A stretch of 64,000 nucleotides of DNA from Myxosarcina sp. GA_180221_E-2-1-MAG-40_15 (GTDB lineage Bacteria; Cyanobacteriota; Cyanobacteriia; Cyanobacteriales; Xenococcaceae), in NCBI GenBank assembly GCA_020692205.1, contig JAIMKV010000004.1, positions 1-64,000 on the forward strand, in the 5' to 3' direction. Within the stretch, counting starts at the first letter, position 1; each line of letters opens with the position of its first letter. Of this stretch, positions 8,933 to 17,883 are shown in pieces. The notes below the pieces were generated by a model, which worked only from the letters and a program-made list of their open reading frames with translations, was not told the origin of the DNA and searched no databases. The translations under genes were made by a program, and so were the position numbers.

Positions 8933-9460
8933 ATGATCAAGCAAACTATTTCTGTCTTAGTAGAAGACGAAGCAGGAGTTTTAACGCGCATTGCAGGATT
9001 ATTTGCTCGCCGTGGTTTTAATATTGAAAGTCTGGCAGTAGGGCCTGCTGAACAAGTAGGTGTCTCACGGATTACAATGGTTGTACCTGGAGATGAAAGA
9101 GTTGTCGAGCAGCTAATCAAACAGCTATACAAATTGATCAGCGTGCTGAAGGTACAGGATATCAGCCAGCAACCCTGCGTGGAAAGAGAATTAATGCTGA
9201 TTAAGGTTAACGCCACTGCTTCAAATCGAGCCGAAGTAATTCAGCTAGCGCAAATTTTTCGCGCCCGGGTTGTCGATCTTTCTGAAGAAGCTTTAACTCT
9301 TGAAGTTGTAGGCGATCCAGGTAAAATTGTCGCGATTATTCAAATGTTGAATAAATTTGGCATTCGTGAAATTGCTCGTACGGGCAAAATTGCTTTAATT
9401 CGAGAATCTAAAGTTAATACAGAATATCTTAAGTCTCTTGAAGCGAAGGTAACTCTTTAA
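8933..9460 (+). CDS. ilvN: acetolactate synthase small (regulatory) subunit
   Basis: The 175-residue protein has the N-terminal ACT domain ([34 protein letters not shown]) that binds valine for feedback control, followed by the C-terminal domain ([14 protein letters not shown] ... [13 protein letters not shown]) typical of IlvN/IlvH. It regulates the large catalytic subunit in branched-chain amino acid synthesis. The large-subunit gene is not adjacent, which is usual in cyanobacteria. The gene is alone on its strand between two minus-strand genes. Confidence 0.95.
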   Translation: MIKQTISVLVEDEAGVLTRIAGLFARRGFNIESLAVGPAEQVGVSRITMVVPGDERVVEQLIKQLYKLISVLKVQDISQQPCVERELMLIKVNATASNRAEVIQLAQIFRARVVDLSEEALTLEVVGDPGKIVAIIQMLNKFGIREIARTGKIALIRESKVNTEYLKSLEAKVTL

Positions 9461-9535
9461 GCAGGCATATATTTTAACCCTAAATTAATTTCAGCAACTT
9501 ATTGAATGCCTGAACCTAATAATGAACTAAATATC

Positions 9536-10333
9536 TCAGCAAAGAGCATACTTAGCTGGAATAAAATTTTGCTTGACCAAAATCTGATATAAGTTGATCT
9601 CGGTTTCTAAAAGACAAGCATGACCACTTTGAGGCAATATGGTCATGTGCGCATGGGGTAAAAGATGGGTCAATTTTTGCGCTTCTTTTACTGAGGGCAA
9701 TAAGTCATCTGCTGCCCCAGCAATAACTAAGCTAGGAATATTCAGATTGCGTAATTCTTCGTTGGTAACTTGAAAATTTTTGAGCAGAGACAATCGCCAG
9801 CTAACTACATGAGGCGGTACAGATTTCATACTTTCAATCAGACGATCGCGATCGCAATCACTAATTCGATTCAGCCGAACCAGAAAGGGTAATAGTCCCG
9901 CAGCTGAATAGCGATGTATCCAGGATGGTACCCAAGAAGTAATGTCTGCTCCCCAGCTCAAAATCGGTAGCTGATTGAAGCAAGAAGCAGGATTAACCAA
10001 GACTAGCTTTTTTATTAAATATGGCGCAGCCAAGGCAGTTTTTAATGCTAGACAACCGCCAAAAGATTCCCCACAAAGATAAACTTCGGTATTGGTTTTC
10101 TTAGCCAATTCTAATTTAATTAATTCTACCGTATCTCTAGCTAAGTCTTGCCAAGTACTGTGATTGTCAATCCGAATGGATAAACATCGCAGATCAAAGC
10201 TAGCGGCCAAATCATCTGACTGAGTTTGTAACAGTTTACCTGTACCGTCCATACCAGGAAGGTAGACAAATAAAGGAGCATCCCGATTAACCTCTCGGGG
10301 ATCGATAAAATCTACACTGGATCTAAAACTCAT
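9536..10333 (-). CDS. alpha/beta hydrolase related to the phytyl ester synthase esterase domain
   Basis: The 265-residue protein is an alpha/beta hydrolase. The oxyanion region is YLPGMDGTGK, the nucleophile elbow GESFGG holds the catalytic Ser, AGAADDLLPS holds the likely Asp, and SGHACLLE holds the catalytic His. The FVYLPGMDGTG start and overall layout resemble the esterase part of plant phytyl ester synthases. It lies 122 bases downstream of an acyltransferase gene on the same strand, giving the two activities of that bifunctional plant enzyme as separate proteins. The substrate is inferred, not shown. Confidence 0.75.
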   Translation of the reverse strand: MSFRSSVDFIDPREVNRDAPLFVYLPGMDGTGKLLQTQSDDLAASFDLRCLSIRIDNHSTWQDLARDTVELIKLELAKKTNTEVYLCGESFGGCLALKTALAAPYLIKKLVLVNPASCFNQLPILSWGADITSWVPSWIHRYSAAGLLPFLVRLNRISDCDRDRLIESMKSVPPHVVSWRLSLLKNFQVTNEELRNLNIPSLVIAGAADDLLPSVKEAQKLTHLLPHAHMTILPQSGHACLLETEINLYQILVKQNFIPAKYALC

Positions 10334-10455
10334 ATATATAATATTAAACGAAATAAAACTTAAAATTTATTAATGGTTATTATTCTCTAACATTTATCGC
10401 TTGAGATAGATTTCAACACTTTTTTCTTTACATTTCCAGCTAATAGCTATTTCAT

Positions 10456-11178
10456 TTAATAACATCCTTCCCGTAGTAACTTAGTGATTTGATCCTGGCA
10501 ATAGTCGGTTAAATCTAAAGCTAGCTCTTTGGCCTGTCTGCCTTTATATTCCTGTTTTTGAGTCGCATTAATCAAGTAGGGTCTACCGATCAATACCTTG
10601 GCACGGTGATAAACCAACATTGGATGTAAACCCCGTCGCTCAAAAAAGGGTTCATTTTGATCAAACTGCTTCAGCCAGCGAATGGGAATGCTAGGATAAT
10701 TTGTTTCCGACAAAGAGGCGATCGCCACTGGCAAAACGGCTAGATTAGCCACGGGGGTTTTCCAAGCCAAATGAGCAAAACCACGATGAAACTCATTAAT
10801 CTCATTGGGTGCAGTTGGTTCGATCATCGGTTTAGTACCTTCAGGAAATAATCCCACCCACTGTCTAGAGGTCAAAAGATGATTTGCTTGTTCAAAAAAC
10901 TGTCGTTGTCGGCGATCGGCCTCTGCCAAAGGGAAACAACCGAGAGAATTAACAATTTCTCGTACACCTGGAGTTTGACCCATGTAGTGATGACAGGCAA
11001 TTCGTAAAGTATTAGGAATTGAGTTAATTAAAATCGGCGCATCTAGAAAGCTACGATGATTACTGATCACAATAGTCGGAATGTCAGTCGGAATACGCTC
11101 AGTATAAGACTGAGTTAAATTGAGGTTAACGGTCGATATGATCGATTGAGCAATTAAACGAGGTGTAAAAGATAACAT
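10456..11178 (-). CDS. PlsC-type glycerolipid acyltransferase
   Basis: The 240-residue protein has the PlsC/LPLAT motifs: motif I NHRSFLD (NHxxxxD), and motif III FPEGTKP, which binds the phosphate or acyl acceptor. The family transfers acyl groups to lysophosphatidate or other alcohols. The first gene of a probable two-gene unit with the alpha/beta hydrolase at 9536, it may be the acyltransferase half of a split phytyl ester or wax ester synthase rather than the housekeeping PlsC. No strong membrane segment is obvious. Confidence 0.8.
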   Translation of the reverse strand: MLSFTPRLIAQSIISTVNLNLTQSYTERIPTDIPTIVISNHRSFLDAPILINSIPNTLRIACHHYMGQTPGVREIVNSLGCFPLAEADRRQRQFFEQANHLLTSRQWVGLFPEGTKPMIEPTAPNEINEFHRGFAHLAWKTPVANLAVLPVAIASLSETNYPSIPIRWLKQFDQNEPFFERRGLHPMLVYHRAKVLIGRPYLINATQKQEYKGRQAKELALDLTDYCQDQITKLLREGCY

Positions 11179-11675
11179 TCAATTAGATTATTCGCAGATC
11201 TGTACTAAGTTGCCTCATACCTTGGTTTTACTGCCAAACCGAAATTATTCTCGTCTGGAGCAATGTTTAACAATTAACAAAAATTTCCTGCTCCTGCTAC
11301 GGTCTAAAGCTATATTGAAGCAGAAATAAATAATCTTAAATTCGTAGTTTTTATGATGACAATCATCTTTGTCGGGTAGCTCTTCAAAATTACTAACAGT
11401 TTATCGTCAGCTTTGTTAACGAAATCGAAAATTTATTAAGTATTTTCCTTAACGTTAGTTTAAAGCCCTGTTGTAATTGATACTGTGTAGAACAAGTTAT
11501 CAAAATCTGATATATCAAATCGAAAATTTATTATCGGTCAAGATTATGCTTGAAAAAGGTAATAATAACCTAAATTACGGCGTAATCAAACATCGATTTA
11601 GCAACGCTGCCCTTAAATATGAAAGGCTATGATGCTTTAAACCTTTTGGGTTGAGCAATTTATCGTTAATTTAGA
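11179..11675. other. intergenic region before metG
   Basis: This 497-base AT-rich gap between the divergent acyltransferase and metG genes must hold both promoters. I saw no convincing ORF, RNA family or repeat in it. A T-box is not expected in cyanobacteria and none is visible. Confidence 0.4.
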
Positions 11676-13271
11676 ATGAACAATCCCGACCATAACCATA
11701 AATTCTCTTTAACTACTCCTCTTTACTATGTTAACGATGTCCCCCACATCGGCAGTGCCTACACTACCATTGTGGCAGATGCGCTAGCAAGATTTCAGCG
11801 TTTACAAGGCAAATCAGTCCTGTTGATTACGGGGACAGATGAACATGGGCAAAAAATTCAGCGTACTGCTGCCGAACAAAACTTAGTTCCCCAGGTTCAT
11901 TGCGATCGCATTGTCGATAGTTTTAAATCTCTGTGGGACAAACTAGACATTAAATATGATCGCTTTAGCCGTACTACCGCACCGAAGCACCAGCAGATCG
12001 TGAATGAATTTTTTGATCGTGTCTGGCAACAAGACGACATTTATCTAGATCGCCAGCAAGGCTGGTATTGCGTATCTTGTGAAGAGTTCAAGGAAGAGCG
12101 AGAGCTAATTGCCAATCATCATTGTGCCATTCACACTAATAAACAAGCAGAATGGCGTGATGAAGAAAACTATTTTTTTCGTCTCTCTAAATATCAGCAG
12201 CAGCTAGAAAAACTTTATGAGTCTCAGCCAGACTTTATTCAACCACCTAGTCGGCGCAATGAAGTACTTAACTTTGTTCAACAAGGCTTAAAAGATTTCT
12301 CGATTTCTCGCGTCAATTTAGACTGGGGTTTCCCCGTGCCAGAAGACCCAAAACATACTATTTATGTTTGGTTTGATGCGCTTTTAGGCTACGTTACTGC
12401 TTTATTAGAACCCGATCAAGAACCTACCTTAGATCATGCACTATCACAATGGTGGCCGATTAATTTACATTTAATTGGTAAAGATATATTAAGATTTCAT
12501 GCAGTTTACTGGCCTGCTATGTTAGCCTCTGCTGGTTTGCCTTACCCAAAAAGGGTATTTGGTCATGGTTTTCTAACCAAAGATGGGCTAAAAATGGGCA
12601 AAACTTTGGGTAATACCATCGATCCTTCTAAGTTAGTCGATAGATACGGTGCAGACGCTGTACGCTATTACTTTCTTAAGGAAATTGAACTAGGCAAAGA
12701 CGGCGATTTTAACGAGACTCGTTTTATTAATGTACTTAATAACGATTTGGCTGATGTTCTGGGTAATTCGCTCAATCGTAGTTTGGGAATGTTAAAAAAA
12801 TATTGCCAGAGTACTGTGCCGCAATTAACCAGTGCTGACTACAGTTTAGACCATCCTCTAAAAAGTATTGGTTGGGATTTAGGCGATCGCGTCAGCCAAG
12901 CTTATGAAAATCTTCAAATTAGTCACGCTTGTGAAGCAGTTTTGACCCTGGTGCGAGCAGTTAATAAATATATTGACGATAGCGCGCCTTGGAAGCTGTT
13001 TAAACAGGAACAACAGGCTGAAGTAGAGCAAATTTTATATGCTGTTTTAGAGTCTGTTCGCTTATCTGCCTATCTTTTATCTCCTGTCATTCCCGTTACC
13101 AGCAGCAAAATTTATCAGCAGCTAGGGTTTGACTGGGATTTTAATCGCGACCAACTAGCGCAGATTGAAGAGTTTCAGCTTCATTCCAAGTGGGGCAAAC
13201 TGTCTCCTAATAAAACTTTGGGCAAGGCTAATCCCGTCTTTTCTAAATTAGAATTACCGTCAGAAGATTAA
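11676..13271 (+). CDS. metG: methionyl-tRNA synthetase
   Basis: The class I synthetase charges tRNA-Met with methionine. The 531-residue length fits the short bacterial form without a C-terminal tRNA-binding extension. The HIGH motif is PHIGSAYT, the zinc or structural knuckle region is CVSCEEFKEE, and the KMSKS loop appears as LKMGKTLGNTIDPS, the KMGKT-like variant seen in some MetG subgroups. The segment RYGADAVRYYFLKE and the anticodon-binding helical domain follow. The gene is monocistronic. Confidence 0.95.
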   Translation: MNNPDHNHKFSLTTPLYYVNDVPHIGSAYTTIVADALARFQRLQGKSVLLITGTDEHGQKIQRTAAEQNLVPQVHCDRIVDSFKSLWDKLDIKYDRFSRTTAPKHQQIVNEFFDRVWQQDDIYLDRQQGWYCVSCEEFKEERELIANHHCAIHTNKQAEWRDEENYFFRLSKYQQQLEKLYESQPDFIQPPSRRNEVLNFVQQGLKDFSISRVNLDWGFPVPEDPKHTIYVWFDALLGYVTALLEPDQEPTLDHALSQWWPINLHLIGKDILRFHAVYWPAMLASAGLPYPKRVFGHGFLTKDGLKMGKTLGNTIDPSKLVDRYGADAVRYYFLKEIELGKDGDFNETRFINVLNNDLADVLGNSLNRSLGMLKKYCQSTVPQLTSADYSLDHPLKSIGWDLGDRVSQAYENLQISHACEAVLTLVRAVNKYIDDSAPWKLFKQEQQAEVEQILYAVLESVRLSAYLLSPVIPVTSSKIYQQLGFDWDFNRDQLAQIEEFQLHSKWGKLSPNKTLGKANPVFSKLELPSED

Positions 13272-13549
13272 ATTATGGCAAGCAATTTAGCTCAGTATAT
13301 TTTTTTACTGATATAAATTTACTAAGTAAAAGAAAAAAGAAAAGTGAGTCGTAGCTACGCTGCTTTTAACAGTTGAGCAAAAAATACTTAGTTTCAAGCT
13401 AGCTATTTATTTCTCTTCAGAAAAATTTTAAAAGCTTCTTCACCTATAAAACTAGAATACTCGGTTTGGCTACTTTTGTAGCCAGTAATCAGGGGGCTAA
13501 TCCACCCAAATAAAATACTATTTTTTCATAAAAAACGAGGCTTAATACA

Positions 13550-14143
13550 ATGCTGGATAATTTCGGAAGCGATCCTATTTTTACACCTGAACAAATTCTA
13601 GAAAATAGAGGACGCGTAGCAATTTTTATCGATGGCTCAAATTTATTTTATGCTGCACTGCAACTAGGAATCGAAATCGATTATAGCAAGCTTTTATATC
13701 GCCTAACGGGTGGTTCGAGACTGCTGAGATCGTTTTTTTATACTGGAGTAGATCGCACCAATGAAAAACAACAGGGCTTTTTACTCTGGATGCGGCGTAA
13801 TGGTTATCGCGTCATCGCCAAAGATCTGGTGCAGCTACCTGATGGCTCTAAAAAAGCTAATCTCGATGTCGAAATTGCGGTAGATATGATGGCTCTTGTC
13901 TCGGCTTACGATACAGCAGTTTTGGTTAGTGGGGATGGGGATCTAGCCTATGCAGTAGATGCGGTTAGCTATCGAGGAGCAAGGGTAGAGGTAGTGAGCT
14001 TACGCTCAATGACTAGTGATAGTCTGATTAATGTAGCCGATCGCTATATTGATTTAGATCAAATTAAAGACGATATTCAAAAAAATAATAAGCATAGCGA
14101 TCCCTACCGTAGTTTTTCAGGGTTCGGTATTTTAGATGATTAA
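13550..14143 (+). CDS. LabA-like NYN domain protein (DUF88)
   Basis: The 197-residue protein has a PIN-like NYN nuclease fold: AIFIDGSNLFYA near residue 25, KANLDVEIAVDMM and VLVSGDGDLAYAVD carry the conserved Asp residues. It matches the group that includes LabA of Synechococcus elongatus, which affects KaiC-dependent circadian output. Residues for a metal-dependent nuclease are intact, although nuclease activity of LabA itself is not well established. A long stem-loop follows the stop codon. Confidence 0.85.
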   Translation: MLDNFGSDPIFTPEQILENRGRVAIFIDGSNLFYAALQLGIEIDYSKLLYRLTGGSRLLRSFFYTGVDRTNEKQQGFLLWMRRNGYRVIAKDLVQLPDGSKKANLDVEIAVDMMALVSAYDTAVLVSGDGDLAYAVDAVSYRGARVEVVSLRSMTSDSLINVADRYIDLDQIKDDIQKNNKHSDPYRSFSGFGILDD

Positions 14144-14151
14144 ATCATCGT

Positions 14152-14215
14152 GGCTCAAAATCTTTAGCTTTAGTTTGAATGGCTTGATTGTACTTGATAG
14201 CTAAGGATTTGAGCC
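14152..14215 (+). terminator. long stem-loop after the labA-like gene
   Basis: An imperfect inverted repeat of about 17 bp (arms near 14152-14169 and 14199-14215, outer GGCTCAAA/TTTGAGCC) begins eight bases after the labA-like stop codon. A clear T-run is missing, so it may stabilise the mRNA 3' end as well as end transcription. Confidence 0.45.
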
Positions 14216-14228
14216 TAAAAATCCGTTA

Positions 14229-14331
14229 ATTTTGCTCAATCTGATTGATTAATCGCTCACAGGCTGATGGCGAATAGGTCTGGGCTTGATATTTTTGGGG
14301 ATCAGGGATCAGATTGTTTAAAATACCTTTT
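14229..14331 (-). pseudogene. possible C-terminal remnant of an unknown gene
   Basis: On the minus strand an open frame without a normal start codon reads LIPDPQKYQAQTYSPSACE and ends in IEQN and a stop. The composition looks protein-like, and a stop codon closes it upstream. It may be the decayed tail of a lost gene. Support is weak. Confidence 0.2.
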
Positions 14332-14461
14332 TATAGACGAAAATACTAGTTAGCTTCTTTAGTCTCATGATCTCATTGCTCAAATTAGTAAATGACAAGG
14401 ATAGAGTAAATTAATAATTATAATCATGCTCTTGTGCTGACTAAACTGGAATATAGCTAAA

Positions 14462-15595
14462 TTGAGAGAAACCCAGCTAAATAGATTGTTTTTGTTGCTT
14501 ATAGTGAGTGTGGTTGCTTGCCAACCATCGACTCCTAATTCTGGCGAATCTGAGTCAAAAGCTGAGGAAAACAATAGGTCAGACACTCAGCTAGTGTTGA
14601 ATAATGCCATTTTGGAGCAGTCCAATCAGTTAGAAAATACTGTTTGGAAAATAAAGGCAGATAGCATTATTTATAGCGAAGATAAAAAAACCGCAACTTT
14701 GAATAATGTGGTCGGCAATTTATTATTAGACAACCAGATAATTCTCAAAATTAGTGCCAAAACAGGCGAAATTCAGGACAACGGCAACATAATTCGCTTA
14801 AAGGAGCAAATAATCGCCAGTGATCCCCGTAACGGTAGCACCATAAATAGTAATTCTGTCGAATGGCGACCTCAAGAAAATCTGTTGCTCATTAAAGAAA
14901 AGCTCAACGGTGTTCATCCTAATTTAGAAGTTACCGCCGAGTCGGGAAAATATTTTACCGATACCGAAAGTTTAGAAATACAAGGGAACGTGGTAGCAAC
15001 TACTAATCAGCCATCAATACAGCTAAACAGCGATCGCCTGGTGTGGGATATTCCCCAAGATGAGATTACCAGTCCTGGTGCAGTTGAGCTAGTCCACTAC
15101 AGCAAGAATCAAACCGTTACAGATAAGTTAGTCAGCGATCGCGCTCGGGTAAATCTGGCTGAAAATAAGGCGATCTTAAATAAAAATATTGAGTTAACTA
15201 CTTCAGATCCTCAGCTACAGGTGGCAACAGACTTTCTTACCTGGAATTATCAAGAGCGGATCGGCAATACAAATCGACCAATTCAAATCGTAGATCGCGA
15301 TCGCCAAATCAGCCTGACTGGTAATCAAGGCGAAATAAACCTAAACCAACAAATAGCTAAATTACAAGATGGGGTCAAAGGAATAAGTCAGTCACAAGCT
15401 TCGCAAATATACGCTCGTCAACTGATCTGGAAAATTGCTACTCAAGAAGTCGAAGCGACGGGAGATGTAATTTATGAACAAGTCGATCCTAAAGCTCGTC
15501 TAACTGGGGAAAAAGCCGTAGGAACTTTAGACAACAATAACATCATCGTAACTAGCAATGGTAAGAAACAAGTAACTTCGGTAATTGACAATTAA
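14462..15595 (+). CDS. lptC: LPS export protein LptC, cyanobacterial type, predicted lipoprotein
   Basis: The 377-residue protein starts with a short signal sequence ending in a lipobox-like SVVAC, so Cys20 may be lipid-modified. The rest is beta-rich with repeated LptC/OstA-like units (for example IIYSEDKKTATLNNVVGNL, and later LTGNQGEINLNQQIAKL). LptC bridges the inner-membrane ABC transporter LptBFG to the periplasmic bridge. The cyanobacterial form is longer than the E. coli protein (about 190 residues), which matches. The only usual start is TTG at 14462, because an in-frame stop lies at 14438-14440. Confidence 0.8.
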   Translation: MRETQLNRLFLLLIVSVVACQPSTPNSGESESKAEENNRSDTQLVLNNAILEQSNQLENTVWKIKADSIIYSEDKKTATLNNVVGNLLLDNQIILKISAKTGEIQDNGNIIRLKEQIIASDPRNGSTINSNSVEWRPQENLLLIKEKLNGVHPNLEVTAESGKYFTDTESLEIQGNVVATTNQPSIQLNSDRLVWDIPQDEITSPGAVELVHYSKNQTVTDKLVSDRARVNLAENKAILNKNIELTTSDPQLQVATDFLTWNYQERIGNTNRPIQIVDRDRQISLTGNQGEINLNQQIAKLQDGVKGISQSQASQIYARQLIWKIATQEVEATGDVIYEQVDPKARLTGEKAVGTLDNNNIIVTSNGKKQVTSVIDN

Positions 15596-15602
15596 ATAAT
15601 AA

Positions 15603-16262
15603 TTAAATATTTTTATGTTGCTGCTGTTCCCAAAGCCTTAATCTAACTAGAAATTGCTGCCAATAATCACTTAAGTCTTTAGAGTTAAGCTGAAAAAGCT
15701 GAGCAGACTGATTTTCCAGTGCGATCGCAATTATTGCCTGATCGATTTGAACATTATACAAATGGTTAATGGCAGCGGTGTAGGCGGTAACCTGTAGACA
15801 ATAATCAGTTACCCATTCGATTTTTTTGGGTTTGGCAGCAGTTTTCCAATCAAAAACACAAAGATTTCCTGACCATTCTCCTAAACAGTCAAAACGCCCT
15901 GCATACTCTTGTTCTGCATGATAAACTGCTGACTCTAATAAATGAACCTCTGAGACAGATTCTAAAACTGGTTTAATCGAATGCCAGTAAAGATTTTCTT
16001 CTATGTCATCAGGTAGGGCTTGACTATTAAGATAATAGTTGATTGCAGTATGTACGGAAGTGCCACGTCGGCATGCTTGCGTACTAATTTGCTGTGCTTT
16101 TTTGACTCCGACTCGCTTACGCCATTTGTGCAAAGCTAAGCGATCTTGTTCAGGTTTGGTAGCAGCTAAAATTTTGCTGACGGAGGGGTAGTCTTGTCCA
16201 TCAAAGCTCATTCTTCTTTGGCGGTCAACGGTGATATATTTGGCAGGAATATAAGTAAACAT
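15603..16262 (-). CDS. MGME1-like PD-(D/E)XK exonuclease
   Basis: The 219-residue protein resembles the exonuclease family that includes the mitochondrial MGME1. It has YPSVSKILAATKPEQ and LHKWRKRVG near the N-terminus, RRGTSVHTAIN (conserved His), and the nuclease core YAGRFDCLGEW (Asp), VFDWKTAAK (Asp-x-Lys) and QVTAYTAA. These are the usual metal-binding and catalytic residues of the RecB-like fold, and all look intact. It probably trims single-stranded DNA ends. It is convergent with lptC, with only seven bases between stop codons. Confidence 0.75.
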   Translation of the reverse strand: MFTYIPAKYITVDRQRRMSFDGQDYPSVSKILAATKPEQDRLALHKWRKRVGVKKAQQISTQACRRGTSVHTAINYYLNSQALPDDIEENLYWHSIKPVLESVSEVHLLESAVYHAEQEYAGRFDCLGEWSGNLCVFDWKTAAKPKKIEWVTDYCLQVTAYTAAINHLYNVQIDQAIIAIALENQSAQLFQLNSKDLSDYWQQFLVRLRLWEQQQHKNI

Positions 16263-16317
16263 TCAATAAATAGAGCAATTTTTGCGAGGGAAGATGCATC
16301 ATGATCTCTATAGTTTG

Positions 16318-17250
16318 TCAAGCTAGATCTACAGCAAACTGTTGCAATAAATAATTGTAAAACTTTTCTTTATTTACTTGCGTCATTACTTTGATTTTTT
16401 TCCCACCAGATTTAAGAATTGTTCTGCCTTGACTAATACCTGTAGCAATGATGTCTGTTTCATGTTCTTTTGTTTGATATAGTTGTGGACGAGCTAAATA
16501 AGCGGTGGCGAGAATATCCCAAAAGTAGTAGTTTTGGGGGATTGCCAAGGAATAGCATAAACCCGCTAAATCTGATAAAAGATGTCTGCGCTGTTTAGTT
16601 AAGTCATGAATAAACTCTGGAGTCACAGGGACCTGATTAGTTAAGTCTAATGGACATAGTGTAATCGAAATATTGGTATCCCAAATTTGTTTAGCTGCTA
16701 TGGGATCCCAAAAAACATTCCATTCTGCTGTTCCATCATGTTCTAAGGCAAATACTTTTGCGACATTTCCCGCTACGGTTAATGCCCCTCCCATCCAAAC
16801 AATTTCCGTTATTTGGTTAGCTATTGATGGTTCAAGAGCGATCGCTTCTGCTACGGTAGTTAAAGGTCCAGTGACCATTAAAGTGACAGGTTGAGATGCG
16901 TTTTGCAACGTTTCGACCATAAATTCTTGCCCCGATATTTCTACTAAAGGTGGCAAAATTTGATTCGACTCATTGAGCAGCGGAAAATAATCAATAATCG
17001 TGCAATCGCGCCGAAAATCAGCAGGAAAAGGATTCATTCCTCTAACGGTACTTTTAGCGATCGGCACCTGAATCTGCCCCATTAAATTTAATATTTTGCG
17101 ACTAACGCTAACCGCAGCATTGATATAACAGTCGGCTGGAGTAACAACTATCCCTAACGGTTCGATCTCGGTCATTGTCATCAATAAGATCAGCGACAAA
17201 AAATCATCAATCGCTCCATCATGATCCATCAACACCAGTTTTTTAGTCAT
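16318..17250 (-). CDS. inosine/uridine-preferring nucleoside hydrolase family protein
   Basis: The 310-residue enzyme should split ribonucleosides into base and ribose. The N-terminal calcium-binding loop reads DHDGAIDDFLS, close to the family DxDxGxDD signature. MVTGPLTTVAEA and the WNVFWDPIAA segment are also typical. The first Asp of the loop is shifted to Met-Asp-His-Asp, a common variation. It lies 55 bases upstream of the MGME1-like gene on the same strand, so they may be co-transcribed. The substrate cannot be told. Confidence 0.85.
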   Translation of the reverse strand: MTKKLVLMDHDGAIDDFLSLILLMTMTEIEPLGIVVTPADCYINAAVSVSRKILNLMGQIQVPIAKSTVRGMNPFPADFRRDCTIIDYFPLLNESNQILPPLVEISGQEFMVETLQNASQPVTLMVTGPLTTVAEAIALEPSIANQITEIVWMGGALTVAGNVAKVFALEHDGTAEWNVFWDPIAAKQIWDTNISITLCPLDLTNQVPVTPEFIHDLTKQRRHLLSDLAGLCYSLAIPQNYYFWDILATAYLARPQLYQTKEHETDIIATGISQGRTILKSGGKKIKVMTQVNKEKFYNYLLQQFAVDLA

Positions 17251-17298
17251 ATTTAAGCTTTAGTTATTCTCAGTGTGGTCCAAGCGATTGTTTCTTGA

Positions 17299-17433
17299 TT
17301 AACAGAAAAAATCCGCCATTTGCCGATCTCTAGTTAAGTTTAGAGCTTGCAGGCGGAAATTGTCCCTGGTATCAACGTCAACAGAATGATGGTTAAAACT
17401 ACAGGAAAGAATTTGAGACTTAGCTGCTGACAT
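17299..17433 (-). CDS. possible 44-residue ORF
   Basis: An ATG-started frame encodes 44 residues, including ILSCSFNHHSVDVDTRDNF. I do not recognise it and no strong Shine-Dalgarno sequence is visible. It lies between the nucleoside hydrolase and metallothionein genes, on the same strand as both. It could be real, a remnant, or chance. Confidence 0.2.
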   Translation of the reverse strand: MSAAKSQILSCSFNHHSVDVDTRDNFRLQALNLTRDRQMADFFC

Positions 17434-17493
17434 GAATACTGGGTTAATCGACTTGTTGTTGGCAATAAAAAGACTAATTACTGGTTCTCTAGC

Positions 17494-17658
17494 TTAACCA
17501 CAGTCACAGTTTGACATCTTGCAACTTTGATCGTCGAGATGACCATTGGCACAAGCTTCACAACAGTAATATTTGTCGTCTTTTTTAATTGCATCTTCTA
17601 AGGATATTTCACAGGAACAGCGATCGCATTCGCATTTTACTAAACTAGCGTTAGTCAT
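17494..17658 (-). CDS. smtA: bacterial metallothionein (SmtA family)
   Basis: A 54-residue protein is encoded from the ATG at 17658. It has 10 Cys arranged as CECDRCSC near the N-terminus, YYCCEACANGH in the middle and SCKMSNCDC at the end. This closely follows SmtA of Synechococcus (CACEPCLC ... YYCSEACADGH ... CNC), which binds zinc through Cys and His in a four-metal cluster. It should buffer or detoxify Zn and related metals in the cytosol. A dyad typical of ArsR/SmtB-type repressors lies upstream. No smtB gene is adjacent. Confidence 0.9.
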   Translation of the reverse strand: MTNASLVKCECDRCSCEISLEDAIKKDDKYYCCEACANGHLDDQSCKMSNCDCG

Positions 17659-17689
17659 AATATTTTCATTTGTTTTGTAATGGTCAACT

Positions 17690-17722
17690 ATATTATATAC
17701 ATAATATATGAACGTATGTTCA
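17690..17722. promoter_or_regulatory. candidate SmtB-type operator and promoter of the metallothionein gene
   Basis: Two dyads lie 32-64 bases upstream of the smtA start. One is TGAAC-GTAT-GTTCA (17709-17722), which fits the TGAA...TTCA pattern bound by ArsR/SmtB zinc sensors. The other is ATATTAT-ATAC-ATAATAT (17690-17707), which also holds a TATAAT -10 hexamer on the minus strand. Repressor binding here would block transcription until metal is in excess. The role is inferred from position and similarity to smt operators. Confidence 0.6.
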
Positions 17723-17810
17723 ATTATAATACTCAGCTTAATTAATTTTATTTAAGGGTTGCAAACTAGACATTTAGTCTGCTAAATTAGTTGAGCGCAA
17801 TTAAAAGCGA

Positions 17811-17883
17811 GCCAGGATAGCTCAGGTGGTAGAGCAGAGGACTGAAAATCCTCGTGTCGGCAGTTCAAGTCTGCCTCCCGGCA
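17811..17883 (+). tRNA. tRNA-Phe (anticodon GAA)
   Basis: A 73-base cloverleaf is visible. The D arm has GCTC/GAGC, the anticodon stem is GAGGA/TCCTC with loop CTGAAAA (anticodon GAA), and the T arm is GGCAG-TTCAAGT-CTGCC. The acceptor stem GCCAGGA/TCCCGGC has one A-C mismatch at the fourth pair. CCA is not encoded. The discriminator base is A, as expected for Phe. Confidence 0.95.
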
